Below, one piece after another: positions 31,914 to 42,451 of a stretch of 64,000 bases of DNA. The notes beneath the pieces were generated by a model. It searched no databases and was not told where the DNA came from. It worked only from the letters and a program-made list of their open reading frames with translations. Made by a program: the position numbers and the translations under genes. This DNA comes from Euwallacea fornicatus (lineage: Eukaryota; Arthropoda; Insecta; Coleoptera; Curculionidae). The stretch spans positions 930,001-994,000 of the forward strand of contig NC_089545.1 of assembly GCF_040115645.1 (NCBI RefSeq), read 5' to 3'. The stretch's first letter is position 1. Every line of letters starts with the position of its first letter.

Positions 31914-32358
31914 TCTTTACTAGTGTGAAGTAGTTCTCTCGTCATGGTTTGTGTTGGAAATGAGGAATTTGGGCAATTTGAATAAATCACTTCGAAACAT
32001 ATCCAATTATGGATAATATTGATCATGAGCTTTAACGAAAACTAGTGGCAAAGTTGTAATGGCATGGGTCTCTGGAGATTCGTGTTTTGGCGCGTTTTGC
32101 GAGATTTTAAGCTATGAAATCCACCGGGGAAAAACTGGAAGTATCCACATGTAAGCTATCCTAATTTGGCGAAGCCTTTAAACAAACCTTAACAAAGTAG
32201 TCTTTTTTAGATAATAATGTATGTGTAGGGACAGGAATTGTAGTACCAGACAGGAATTTCCGGACGTAGTACCAGTTCCTCTGAAGGTTTTCCGTTTGTT
32301 ACGTAGAAGTTTAAAGACTCAACCTCATCCCTGTTTCAGAACACATAACATTTTTCAG
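31914..32358. other. spacer, no gene seen
   Basis: Holds AATAAA at 31981-31986, the likely end of the cassette at 31627-31913; nothing else recognised. Confidence 0.5.
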
Positions 32359-32572
32359 TCACGATCACAAGCACCCAATTCTTATTCTCGACAATTTCGA
32401 GTATCGAATGTAAACCAGGACCAAAGATCGAATGTTTTGGTGCTGTAGGATGAAAGACAAGTTTCGCTGTAAATCGAAGATCTTATCTTTGGATAAAATG
32501 ATCTACGTTAAATCCTCGGTGGGCCAGAACCGTCTTCCCACTTTCCAAGAAGACATCACCAGGAGAGATTAG
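32359..32572 (+). pseudogene. C40: broken FLYWCH cassette
   Basis: After CATTTTTCAG the finger frame (HDHKHPILILDNFEYRM, then a TAA, then MFWCC, RFRC) needs one base before the first codon rather than two, so the phase is wrong. It has an internal stop, and the His pair is gone (VGQNRLPTF where relatives have VHNHPPTF). Tail FQEDITRRD, TAG. Three lesions. Confidence 0.8.
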
Positions 32573-32711
32573 TTCGAGGATACTATATCACGTGTTCTAA
32601 GTCTGTAAAATATAGGGCGCTCCGCTGGTGTTTGCTATTACTAAGTTTGGGATCAATATTACATGTCTGAATAAATGCCAATTTAATAGTAAAGTGTCTT
32701 TTTCCATTTAG

Positions 32712-33016
32712 ATACAGTCTACTTCCTCCTGGGACGCAAAAACCCGCTATTAATTTATAATCAGAACAATTTCAAGTTGGAGAAGAAATTGCAATCGAAG
32801 ACCATGTGGGCATGCAGGTTCAATGTCGGTTCAAAAACGAGATGCAAAGTGCGAATCCACACTTCAGGAAACACTTTGTACATGAAGAACAATGCTGTGC
32901 ACAATCATCCACCCAACTTCAGGGGAAAGTACGAGGATTGCGTAGCTCAAGTAGTTAACGTTCAGTTCGTTGACAGTTTGACCACCCGGTATACTACGCC
33001 GCAGATTCGCAGCTAA
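32712..33016 (+). CDS. mod(mdg4): C41: FLYWCH terminal exon, last before the OBP genes
   Basis: Acceptor TTTCCATTTAG, then AT + T-V-Y-F-L-L-G-R-K-N-P. Finger: YNQNNFKLEKKLQSKTMWAC, second Cys in KTRC (spacing a little longer than usual, RFNVGSKTRC), VHNHPP. Tail NFRGKYEDCVAQVVNVQF. Related to C39 and C38. Confidence 0.86.
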
Positions 33017-33428
33017 TTTGCGCACTAAATATACGTTTTTTTCGCAAGGAGCTTTTTGATTTTCTAACCCTGTATTCTCGGTATTTGCCGAATTTGCGTG
33101 GTTTAAAACAAATTTTCTATTTCGAACCTCTCGATTACTGACCAGACTCCGCTTCGCACCATTTGGTCAATCAGCGATCGCATCTCTGGTTTAAATGGTT
33201 TGGTTAGAGTTTCAGGGGCGTCCTGAGTTTTTTCTTGTTTCCCTCAATAGATTTTCGATCGTGTCTGCGAGCTCTCTTGCTAACAAGATCTATGGTCTGG
33301 ATACCCAATATCTAATGTAATTATAACTATGGGAATAATATGTCCGAAATAATTAACATATTTTTATTGAATTCTATTCAAAGCAAACACAACGAGAATA
33401 AATCTAATTTTGATTTCGTTTACCAATC
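33017..33428. other. spacer between C41 and the first OBP gene
   Basis: No gene. The two flanking genes point toward each other, so both 3' regions fall here. Confidence 0.5.
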
Positions 33429-33928
33429 CTATTGCTTAAAGCAGGTTTTCATTTTGGACATTTCTTGGCAAGAATTGATGCGACCAATGGCCTCCAAACA
33501 CGATATTACAGCATCGACATTCTTAGGTTTTTTTGCATTTGAGGAAAAATATTCCTAGAATTTAGAAAATATGTATATTGAGCAATCAAAAGCACGACAA
33601 AATATTTACTTTGATATGCTCAATATTGATTGCTCCGTCGGTGCTAATGAACCCGTCTTTAGTGATGAGGCATTTATGGAAGCACATCTTCTTCTCATCA
33701 TTGTCGCTGGCATTCTGTACTTCTTGTACAGTTGTACCAATTTCTTTCTCACATTCCTCGATCAATTCCTTGGAATGTCGATTTATTAATTGAGCTGCAG
33801 CATCTGGTGCATCGGCGTAAACCTGAAATTTGTGTCAATTTTTTTAACAGAAAACTTTGTATTTCACTCACCGTGTATACAAAGCACGCTAAAAGGGCAC
33901 TAGCCAATATCAACTTGTTATTGATCAT
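33429..33928 (-). CDS. odorant-binding protein, six-cysteine (PBP/GOBP family)
   Basis: Three exons on the - strand: 33928-33872, 33822-33610 and 33554-33429, with GT-AG introns, both phase 0. 131 residues. A signal peptide (MINNKLILASALLACFVYT) is followed by a mature part with the six classical cysteines: EECEKEIG, then MCFHKC with three residues between C2 and C3, ISCLEAIG, and SCQEMSKMKTCF with eight between C5 and C6. C1-C2 spacing is 22 and C3-C4 38, within the family range. OBPs are secreted carriers of small hydrophobic ligands, in sensillar lymph or elsewhere. It lies antisense to the finger array, with an OBP sister at 35751-36763. Tissue and ligand cannot be told. Confidence 0.93.
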
Positions 33929-34002
33929 TTTTTTCTTTTTTTTGATAAAACTGGCTCTGCAACTCTCAGGTAGGAACTATGCTTACACCTGGTTAGTCTT
34001 TG

Positions 34003-34012
34003 GTTTTATACT
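34003..34012 (-). promoter_or_regulatory. TATA box of the first OBP gene
   Basis: On the - strand AGTATAAAACC lies about 75 bases before the start codon, a suitable place for a TATA element with a short 5' leader. Confidence 0.5.
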
Positions 34013-35750
34013 TTGCTTTCCATTACGTGTAAAATTGATAATTTGCGACTTCCACTTCCGTCTACTAAATGGTGTGGCTGAGGCCATATTATGAAATTTA
34101 TTTTATTTATCACGTCGCATCCTTTATGAATAGTTAAAAAAATTAGGGGAAATTCCTGTTATCTAACATCAAATTGTGTTGCCCTTTATTCTCTTCTAAT
34201 GTGTTTTTGTAATATGTTTTGGGTGATTATATTGAGTTGTAAGGCACCCTAGATGCGGCGAAAGAAGAAACTGCTTCTTTTGAGGCGCTCTATCCATTAA
34301 AACATGAATTCAATCGACAAATTCGTTATTCAGAACTTAAACTGAAATGGATTATGCTCATTCCTTTCTAATATTCGTCACATTAACATTTATCTGCATA
34401 TATTTCTTATCAAAAAGAGCTAAGTGGGCCTTTTCCTTCTAAACGCCGTTTTCCATAAATAATTTTTATTTTGAGAAAAAGCAATGGCGCACCATTTTTT
34501 TTTTAATTTAAAAATGTGCTGTGGAACGCGCCACTGGTGAAATTAAAAATAACCTTTTTACCGTCAAAATTAATTGTCAAAACATACCAAACTTTATTTA
34601 CATATCTCACGTGGTTGTGGAGATATGAACGAAAATTGGGTTTTTTAATAAAATCTTAATATCCTATATCTGTCTAATGAAGCATTATCGCAGTGTGGTT
34701 CATATGGGGAACCACATTATTTTCCAACGTTCTATCAGTTCCTGAAATGTAATGAAATACTTATGGGATCCCTTGTATGGTTCCTTACATGCGCAACTTT
34801 GTTATTTGACTTTTTGTTCGATTTCTAAACGTTGAAATTTATGTCCACCCATTGCATGCTATTGGTACGCCCTATATATCTGTATAAAGCACTAAAACAT
34901 TTCAAGAAGCGATTCCTGAAATTTCACTAAGACAATTCTTGATTTACATGACAAGTCGTAAACGCTTCGGTATTGAGATACAAGGTGTTGTAAGTTCAGG
35001 TTCTCCTAAAATTTTCCTCCAGAATCGCATTAGTTTTTGAACTACTAAGTTGATGTCGTGTACAGTCACTAGTTGTAAAATCGGCGAAGCGGCACTTTTT
35101 CAGCAGTCAGACCCCTTTTACCACCCCGAATTTTTTGTGCTGCGCCGCTGAGCGCTCAATTTCAGAAATTTAAATTCATTGTTCAATTCTGAAAGTTTTT
35201 TGATGATATTATGACGGTTTCTATTAAATGAATGCCTATGGATGAGCAGGTATAGTTTATGGCTTGAAGGTTTTCTATCGCTTTATATTCGTCATTATAT
35301 TAAAAATTACGATTAAATGTGTAATAAATTACACCAAAATTATAATATTATTTCTAATGTTATTTGGTTTTCCTAGGTCATTTCCGGTCTTTTCGTTTAT
35401 GCTGTGAATTACTATGTATTATTGATATTAAGCTTCAATTGCGATAATCTAATATACTCAGAATTATTATATATATATTTTTTTACATATGTATTATATG
35501 TTTTTTAATGCTTATTGGGTATACTGGGACTGTAAAACCAGGGGTCTTCATGATAAAAATCCCTCTATAATTTGAGTTGATTCTCCTGCCTGAAGAATGT
35601 TCCTCCTTGTGATCTCCAATTTTTCGATAACATTTAATACCAATTTTGTGCAATTAATTATGCTACGAAATTTGGTCAATCAAAGTCACACAACATTTTC
35701 AACTGCAGCGTATATTTTCAATAATGACAAGGAAATAACCGAAAAATGGT
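34013..35750. other. intergenic region between the two OBP genes
   Basis: No third OBP exon set was found on either strand. A GCGCCACTGGTGAAATTAAA string near 34530 has a near copy at about 41157, probably a dispersed repeat. Confidence 0.5.
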
Positions 35751-36763
35751 TCATTCCAGCCCCTCCTTTTTAAAACACTCCATTGCTTTGGTGATGTCTT
35801 GGCAAGAGGAAATTTTTTTCAACTTCTCAATACATGATATTAACGTTTCGATATCGACATTCCCTTTCAGTGCCCCAAATGCTGCCTAAAATGGAAAAAT
35901 TGAATTATTATAAATAGGAGACGACCCCATGTCTTTTCTACAGACGTACAGCCATTAATGAGGTCGATCAGAGAGGTAATTCGCCTTGGAGCAGTTTACG
36001 TTAAAGGATCTAGCATGATTTTGATTTATTTTGAGCATCGCTCCCCTCAATTTAACAGACGTGGAATTTTTCACTTTCACATATCCCAAATGTTAATATT
36101 TTAGATTTTTCAATAAATTATTTTTAATTTTGGACACTGCTCAACCGATCCGAACCAAATCTTACTTAATAAAGTATTATTTAATCCACTAACTTTAATT
36201 CAATAATCTGAGTTTTTATATGTTTTGAGATGTGTTATTAGAATGAAATGTACCTCATAAAGTAACTCTTACCCTAATTTTGACTAAATCAAATGTTCCA
36301 TCACTTCCAATGAAGCCTTGTTTGGTAGAAATGCATTTGATAAAACACAACGTCTTTTCGTCTTGGTTTTTAGCAAGGTCCTTCATATTCTTTTGAACTT
36401 CTTCTAAAGTAATTCCGATTTCTTGTTCGCATTGTGTTAAGTCGCCTTTGCTAAGGTCTTTTATTGGAACGAGTTGAGAGGAGCTCTTTATCTGAAATGG
36501 AATAATAAAAGTCAAAAGATCGTCAAAAAAATTACAAAATTGAATTGGGTGTTAGAAAATGCTCAGGTTGTCAGGAGGCTCTTAAACCCTTCAGAAGAGC
36601 TGAAGAAGTTTTCGACCGAGACCGAACTCAAAGCAAATTAGTTCACGTTAAATTCAAAGTAATAAAAAAAAATTTACAAAAATATTTCTCACACATTTCT
36701 TACGTAACTCACACTGAATGTCAGGAGTAAACATATAGTCACAAACAACAATTTGCAAGCCAT
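35751..36763 (-). CDS. odorant-binding protein, tandem sister of the gene at 33429
   Basis: Exons on the - strand: 36763-36713, 36491-36273 and 35885-35751, introns both phase 0 at the same places as in the sister gene. 134 residues. Signal peptide MACKLLFVTICLLLTFS, then a mature chain with TQCEQEIG, LCFIKC (C2-x3-C3), ISCIEKL and SCQDITKAMECF (C5-x8-C6). C1-C2 spacing 27, C3-C4 37. The shared motif KxGFI(S/G)(T/S)DG after C3 and the identical intron positions show a tandem duplication, now well diverged. Same orientation as the sister, separated by about 1.8 kb. The longest continuous frame covers only exon 2 with intron bases, so the gene is easily missed. Confidence 0.93.
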
Positions 36764-36830
36764 GTGGTCTATGTAACAAATATTTATGGATGAATAAAGT
36801 AGAGTTTGATGGTTTGAAGGTTTTCATATC

Positions 36831-36840
36831 AATTTATACC
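36831..36840 (-). promoter_or_regulatory. TATA box of the second OBP gene
   Basis: GGTATAAATT on the - strand, about 70 bases before the ATG, at a spacing like that in the sister gene. Confidence 0.5.
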
Positions 36841-37362
36841 TTTGAATATCACAAAAGCATTAAGTTTAAATGTGTATTTATTATCCTGAAATTGCTATTT
36901 TGCTTATTGATGTTATGTAACGAAAAATTATTCTACACTTTGAAAATACATATTTATTTTTCTACATTCTCACGTCAATCCATCACAGTATTTCAATCGA
37001 CCCATTCTAACAATCCTATTGGGGCCACAATTTTCCAGATTAGGAAGTTGATCTACCTCATTACACAACTGATCTTCAACGTGGCAAACAGCTCGAGCAT
37101 GTCAACTTTATTATACTCTTTTAGTGAGTAGTCTTCCATTAATTACCTTAAACGATGTTAAATGTTGCATGTAATTAGTAAATTTTTTATTGTTGTACTG
37201 GAATGTTCTCCAATATCTTCCCAAAGATAAAAGCTAATTTTCCCCACTCCAAGTCCTGTGAACTTTAAAACTGTTCGAACTATGACTAAGGTTCATACAA
37301 CTTTCGATGCCTCCTTCAGTCGATTGAAAAAAAAAACGGTACTAATATCTCCCTTTTTTCAG
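36841..37362. other. spacer, no gene seen
   Basis: AT-rich; holds the upstream region of the second OBP gene and the pyrimidine tract of the next cassette. Confidence 0.5.
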
Positions 37363-37691
37363 AGATGTATGTGGTCCTGGGCAGAAAACGTCCCATAATC
37401 GTCTTAGCCGATTACGAATATACCATGGAATGCAAAAAGGACATGAAAATTTTCTGGGCATGTGCGAAGAAAAAAGATAAATGCAAAGCGAGATTAATTA
37501 CCAACAGCTCTGTGGTCTCTCTGACTGGAGAAGAGCACAACCATGAGCCTACCTTGCATGAGCGAAAGAGAGCTTCTATGACCACGTTGGCCGACTTTGG
37601 TATCGAGAATCTCTATACCAGCATCCAGAACACGGATAGTAGAAAGAAGAACTGGACATATAAGATCGAAGAAACTTCACATCTAATGTGA
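37363..37691 (+). CDS. mod(mdg4): C42: FLYWCH terminal exon, first after the OBP genes
   Basis: Acceptor CCCTTTTTTCAG, then AG + M-Y-V-V-L-G-R-K-R-P. Finger: ADYEYTMECKKDMKIFWAC, second Cys in KDKC, EHNHEP. The tail is long (about 40 residues) and ends KKNWTYKIEETSHLM. The phase is identical to the cassettes left of the OBP genes, so the array continues across them. Confidence 0.86.
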
Positions 37692-38518
37692 CCTACTTGC
37701 ATAAAGTCAAACTAAACCTTATTTGAATGTTTAAAAGCTGCCCCTAGGGGCTAAAAACGTCATATAGTACAAACTATTGTTTTAATAACTGTAGAAATTT
37801 AAGATACTAATTTCATACTGCGAAAAATATAATATGAAAATACTGCTAGGTGGCACTAAGGTGTGAGAGTTTCTCAACAAAATTTCCATCCAAAATATTG
37901 GAATTTGGCAGACCAAGCCCAATAGAAAATTGACTTTTTTAAAACTTCCACATTTGTGTGTAACCAAAGACTAAAAGTTCTATTGCAATCCCTGCTGGGT
38001 AATATTGAAAAAAAATCTAAGTTTTTTGCTTTTATAGTTACTTTTTAGTTGATTTTAAACAATAAATAAAAAAATATCACCATATTCAGCGTAGTTTCAT
38101 TTAATCACTTTAAAAGCTTTGAAAGAATTAAATAGGAAGGCAACATCCCTGACCCATGGCAATTACCAAAACCCTCAAAAGAATACTTCTATCATGTATG
38201 GACTTCAAGGCGAAGAACAAACAGCTGATTGGGTGTGTATTCTCTCCGTCATTTTAAATTTCTCTGCTCATATTAACACCTTCCAGTGCTCCCTCCGGCA
38301 TCGACGATTAAAGTTACTCCTTAGAGAGACCTGTGGCATCTCTTAACGGGTAAATTCCTCCGCGAGACCATCCCAAAAGTACGGTTTTCGTAACGGAGTA
38401 CTGAAAGGGCCTTATTCTGTTTACGCCTGTTTACGTGAAACTGGAACCAGCACCTGGTTCCAAACCAACAATAAACAGGGTTTCCTTATGTGCGTAACAA
38501 ACTTCTTTCTTTTTTTAG
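37692..38518. other. spacer, no gene seen
   Basis: No finger or other domain; short frames only. Confidence 0.5.
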
Positions 38519-38802
38519 AGGTATATTTCGTGAAAGGGAGAAAGCATCCAATATTAATTCTTGAGGGGTACGAGTTCGTGCTCGAGCGCAGAACTGTGGG
38601 CAAAAACGTCTGGGCCTGTAGAATGAAACACAGGGATAAATGTAAGGCCCGGCTACAGACCAAAGGAAAGACCGTCGTGGTAATAGTTTCTGATCATAAT
38701 CACTGTCCTTCGTTTCAGCCCAGAACTGGAGTGCCCTTAACCAAATTGAAAGATCTGTGTATTAATTATGTTCATCGCGACAATCAAAACTTTCTTCAGT
38801 AA
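38519..38802 (+). CDS. mod(mdg4): C43: FLYWCH terminal exon
   Basis: Acceptor TCTTTTTTTAG, then AG + V-Y-F-V-K-G-R-K-H-P. Finger: EGYEFVLERRTVGKNVWAC, second Cys in RDKC, DHNHCP. Tail SFQPRTGVPLTKLKDLCINY. A decayed copy lies 0.36 kb downstream (C44). C42 shares the LTKL-like tail only loosely. Confidence 0.86.
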
Positions 38803-38921
38803 ATTGCTAACGGATATTTCTCATTTCCCTAGTTTGTCCAAATTCAACGAAATTATTTATTTATTATTATTATTATTAAGAATTAAAATGTATCTTTTTT
38901 TAATGAAATTTACATGCATAA

Positions 38922-38959
38922 TTGCGAGACAGGGTACCAAGGACCAAATCGCCATTTTA
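38922..38959 (+). pseudogene. 38 bp relic of a C45-like exon
   Basis: ACAGGGTACCAAGGACCAAATCGCCATTTTA matches ACCAGGAACCAAGAACCAAATTGTCATTTTG of C45 at about 39845, then breaks off into a TATATACA microsatellite. Too short to code; it shows that another cassette once stood here. Confidence 0.6.
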
Positions 38960-39159
38960 TATATATACATATATACATATAATATAGAATACATGTAATC
39001 GCTACAATGAAAAGAACGTAATCCAAGGTAAATATATTTAAATGTTATTTTTGATCGTGGATACGTTGCGATTGCTCTATTGTTGTTTTAAGTATCAAGA
39101 AAAAGATACATTTCAATAATATTCACATGGTTCCGAAATCCAAAAAGTCCTTAATTTTG

Positions 39160-39429
39160 ATGTATAGGATAGAAATGTAGAAAGAACCCGATAACGGTTT
39201 TCGATGGTTTCAAGCAAAAAACCATAGCATTTTAGCCTGTAGAATGAAGAGCAATGGAAAGCGCAAAGCCTGACTACAGACCTAAGTCAAGATTATTACG
39301 GTTAGAGCACGTAGTCACAATCATTCCCGTTCGTTTCAGCCCAGAAATGACGTGACCGTAACCAAAATAGAAGACTTGTGTGTGAATTATCTTCCTTGTC
39401 GAGTCAAGACCTTTCTAAGTAAATGTTAA
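39160..39429 (+). pseudogene. C44: decayed copy of C43
   Basis: The stretch from AGAAAGAACCCGATAACGG to the final TAA follows C43: ACRMKSNGKRKA, RSHNHSRSFQPRNDV, TKIEDLCVNY. It has a frameshift before the first ligand, stops at the positions of Arg (TGA) and Lys (TAA), the second Cys changed to Arg (GKRKA for DKCKA), and no clear acceptor. The His pair and tail are still legible. Confidence 0.85.
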
Positions 39430-39825
39430 TGTAGCATGTTTCCTTATATTACGTACCTAACTGAGCATACCAAATACTTTTACCCATGTACCGGTAAGAA
39501 AGTGAATATGTATTTGTGTGCATTAAAAATGATACACCAAAGATCGACGTATAAATTGTAGATAGTTTGGTAATTTCTGAATTTCGCTCTATCTTTAAGT
39601 TATGTAATATTTTCCTACTGCCATTGCAGAATAACTTCTTCTATTGATATATATATATAAAGAGATTACAGCCAATCATTTCGTCAATTTCTTCATTTCC
39701 ATGGAAATCCCATTACGGAGAACGTTACCATGATATTGACATTCTCAGATCTTCACTGTTGTAAAATATAAAATTTAAATGTTTTGTTAAATGAAACTAG
39801 TGATGTTAATGTGGATAATTTTCAG
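39430..39825. other. spacer, no gene seen
   Basis: Short TA microsatellite near 39644; nothing else. Confidence 0.5.
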
Positions 39826-40085
39826 GTAAAGGGCTGTACATCAGACCAGGAACCAAGAACCAAATTGTCATTTTGGATGGATACGAGTTTACGGTCAAAG
39901 AACGTTTGCCGACCAAGACCAAGTACCACTGCGGAATGAGAGCAATTGGTTGTAAGGCAACCCTCACCGCGGAAGGCATCAATGTAAAAGTGGGGGGGAA
40001 ATCTCATAATCATAAGGCTACATTTTACGACTACAATCAAAAGAAAATTATTAAACTCAAATATTTGAATGTCATTTATCCTTGA
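39826..40085 (+). CDS. mod(mdg4): C45: FLYWCH terminal exon
   Basis: Acceptor ATAATTTTCAG, then GT + K-G-L-Y-I-R-P-G-T-K-N-Q. Finger: DGYEFTVKERLPTKTKYHC, so Trp is replaced by Tyr-His before the first Cys; second Cys in AIGC; SHNHKA. Basic end FYDYNQKKIIKLKYLNVIY. AATAAA at 40092-40097, only 7 bases past the stop. Confidence 0.82.
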
Positions 40086-40206
40086 TTCCGAAATAAATGT
40101 TTTCGTTCATTTCAACATCTGATTTGCTGTAAGAGTTTTCCTTGAAAACAGTTTAATCACGCAAGTACCGCCCTAATATTGTATTTTATAATGGTTCTCC
40201 TTTTAG

Positions 40207-40475
40207 AGACTATTCATTTCTTCTTTAGAAGAAAGCTGCCAATGCTCGTTTGGAAAGGGTATGAGTTCAGAATAAAAAGGCGCACTATGGAGCAAACTGT
40301 ATGGACATGTACTAAAGCGGACTCGAAGAAGTGTAGGGCAAGATTGTTTACATCTAGAAACGCCATGAACGTGAAAGTCTTAAATCACAGCCATCCCCCA
40401 ACGTTTCTTGAGGACATCAGCACGTTATCTTCCCAGGTGGTCACGGTGAGGTACCCCACACAGGAGATATTATAA
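40207..40475 (+). CDS. mod(mdg4): C46: FLYWCH terminal exon, RKLPML group
   Basis: Acceptor CTCCTTTTAG, then AG + T-I-H-F-F-F-R-R-K-L-P-M-L. Finger: KGYEFRIKRRTMEQTVWTC, second Cys in SKKC, NHSHPP. Tail TFLEDISTLSSQVVTVRY. C46, C47 and C48 share RKLPMLV, KK/RKCRAR and the tail, so they are recent duplicates. The Gly of GRKHP is lost in all three. Confidence 0.87.
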
Positions 40476-40576
40476 TTATTGGTATAACAACCCTCCCTCT
40501 AGCCACAAATTACCTGTATGTATATCGTTAAGCAAAAACTTTCCGGCCTTTCTCTCTATTTAACAACATTTTTTAG

Positions 40577-40839
40577 AAATTATAAACTTCATGAATAAAC
40601 GGAAATTACCCATGCTAGTTTTTTATGGCTTCGAATACAGAATCAAAAGGCGCAGCGCTGAGAAAACCGTGTGGGATTGCATCAAAGAAGATTCAAAAAA
40701 ATGTAGGGCAAGAATATTCATATCTGGTACAACCATGTTAATTAGAGTGCTTGATCACACTCACCCCCCCTCGTTTGCTGGGGATGTTAACTTGCTGACC
40801 TCGCAGATTGTCAATGTGATGTATCCTATTAGGCAATAA
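40577..40839 (+). CDS. mod(mdg4): C47: FLYWCH terminal exon, RKLPML group
   Basis: Acceptor AACATTTTTTAG, 101 bases after the C46 stop, then AA + I-I-N-F-M-N-K-R-K-L-P-M-L. Finger: YGFEYRIKRRSAEKTVWDC, second Cys in SKKC, DHTHPP. Tail SFAGDVNLLTSQIVNVMY. Confidence 0.87.
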
Positions 40840-42451
40840 ATGTAGATATTTTCATACTTATTAGTTTCATGTTGCGGGCACTTGGCCTGGACAACAGGCA
40901 AAGCGGAAAGAATCTTACACACATTCCTGCTATTGATGTCTTTCTTAACTGATTTGAAATCGTTTAGACAGTCCTGCGAAGGAGCAGGAATTGTGTGTTT
41001 CCTAACGTTAACCATGAAACTTGTTAGCCTTATGAAAAAAATAGAAGAGACCTTATTTTTCACAAAAATGCTGAGAATGCAGAAAATTATTTTTATTCAA
41101 GAAAACCAAGGACGTGTCATTTTTCGTTTGAAAGGTTCAAAGGCACACGGATAGGGACGCCACTGGTAAAATTAATATCTTTTTCAATTAAAAGATGTGT
41201 CTCTACATTTTTTGTACGCTCCCCAATTTTCATTAAAATATTTAACACTGGAACGGCTCGATTAAGAAGAAACTAAAAAAATAATACTTTTCAGTTACAT
41301 CGTATTTCACAAAGGAAGCGACAACGGATCCATATTCACTTGAACTTTTTTTCTTAAAATTATGCACAGATTGAATTTTTTGATACGGTATCATGAAACA
41401 TTTTGCATAATAAAGGTTCACTTCATAATTACAATTTTGCGTACAACTCTCCCCGATTTTGATAAAAATCCAAGCTAACGTTCTTGTAAAGGGTGACGTG
41501 TAATTCATTAGACCCCCCCGAGCTGATTCCAATCATACAAGGTCATACCTATTTACCTCTTTTCATTTCTCAGGAAATTAAAAAACAACCGTTCGAAAAC
41601 TCCCCTAAACATAAAAAAGAGCACCACTCGCAAAAACCGGTTATATCCGCTTTGCAGACATTCCAGGACGAGCATCAGTTATCGCAAAAAGTGGCGCCAC
41701 CAAGAACTGGTTAAATCCACATTCCATACATTCCACTGTGTTGTGTTTTAGCGCCATTTAGCGGGGAGGGTTACGTAATACATAATTAGTCCTGAAGATA
41801 AGTGGGGCTGTAGGTCACCGCAAGTAAGAGAGAGTACGAAAATTTCAACACCACAGCTGGACAAGAACGTCATGTGCGATGTAGAATTTATCGTTTATAT
41901 CTTTATTTTGGGATATCAAGTCGTATGACACAGAGAGAGACACGATGATAATGATGAAAACTCCGAGATGCTCGTTCGTTTCATCATAACCTCAAAAAGA
42001 TTTGTTTTGATTTTAAATTGATCTATCGAAAAACCGATGAACATCATAAACCGTGTAATTTAGTTGCTAATTTCCATGTTCAAAATGTGAAAAGTTTTCA
42101 ACAAAGAATCCGCCTCTAGGTAAACGATAATTATATGGATGAATTGTAACTATATAGTACTTAGAGGAAATTTTGACAACAATGTTGCTCGCTAAATTTG
42201 AGCGTTATGAGCATCGGATTTTCTCCAGAACGGTCTATAGAAGATTGTTGTTACTGCTTTATTTATAACTAAAATGGTTAGAAATTTTCTTTAGAGGTAA
42301 TAACTATGTGTTTAAGGTTCTAAAGTGTTATTATGTATATGTACTAAAGTATATTATGTACATTATTTATGTATTTTTGAGCAAGGGTTCCTAGGATATC
42401 AATAACCAAAGAAATTTTTCTAAATCCTTCAAAGATTTATTAATTTTCTAG
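40840..42451. other. 1.6 kb spacer
   Basis: No supported gene. A - strand frame at 40761-41063 contains SQDCLNDFKSVKKDINSRNV and further Cys residues but no acceptor-linked structure or family I can name. A GACGCCACTGGTAAAATTAA string near 41157 repeats the one near 34530. Confidence 0.45.

Noticed and set aside
31538..31933. 131-residue open frame overlapping C39
   Set aside because: A shadow in another frame; the finger and acceptor support the 31627-31913 reading.
33571..34094. Several + strand open frames over the first OBP gene
   Set aside because: They lie opposite the OBP exons, whose signal peptide, Cys pattern and splice sites settle the strand.
40761..41063. - strand frame with several Cys residues, considered as a third OBP
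   Set aside because: No signal peptide, and the CxxxC and CxxxxxxxxC spacings of OBPs are absent.
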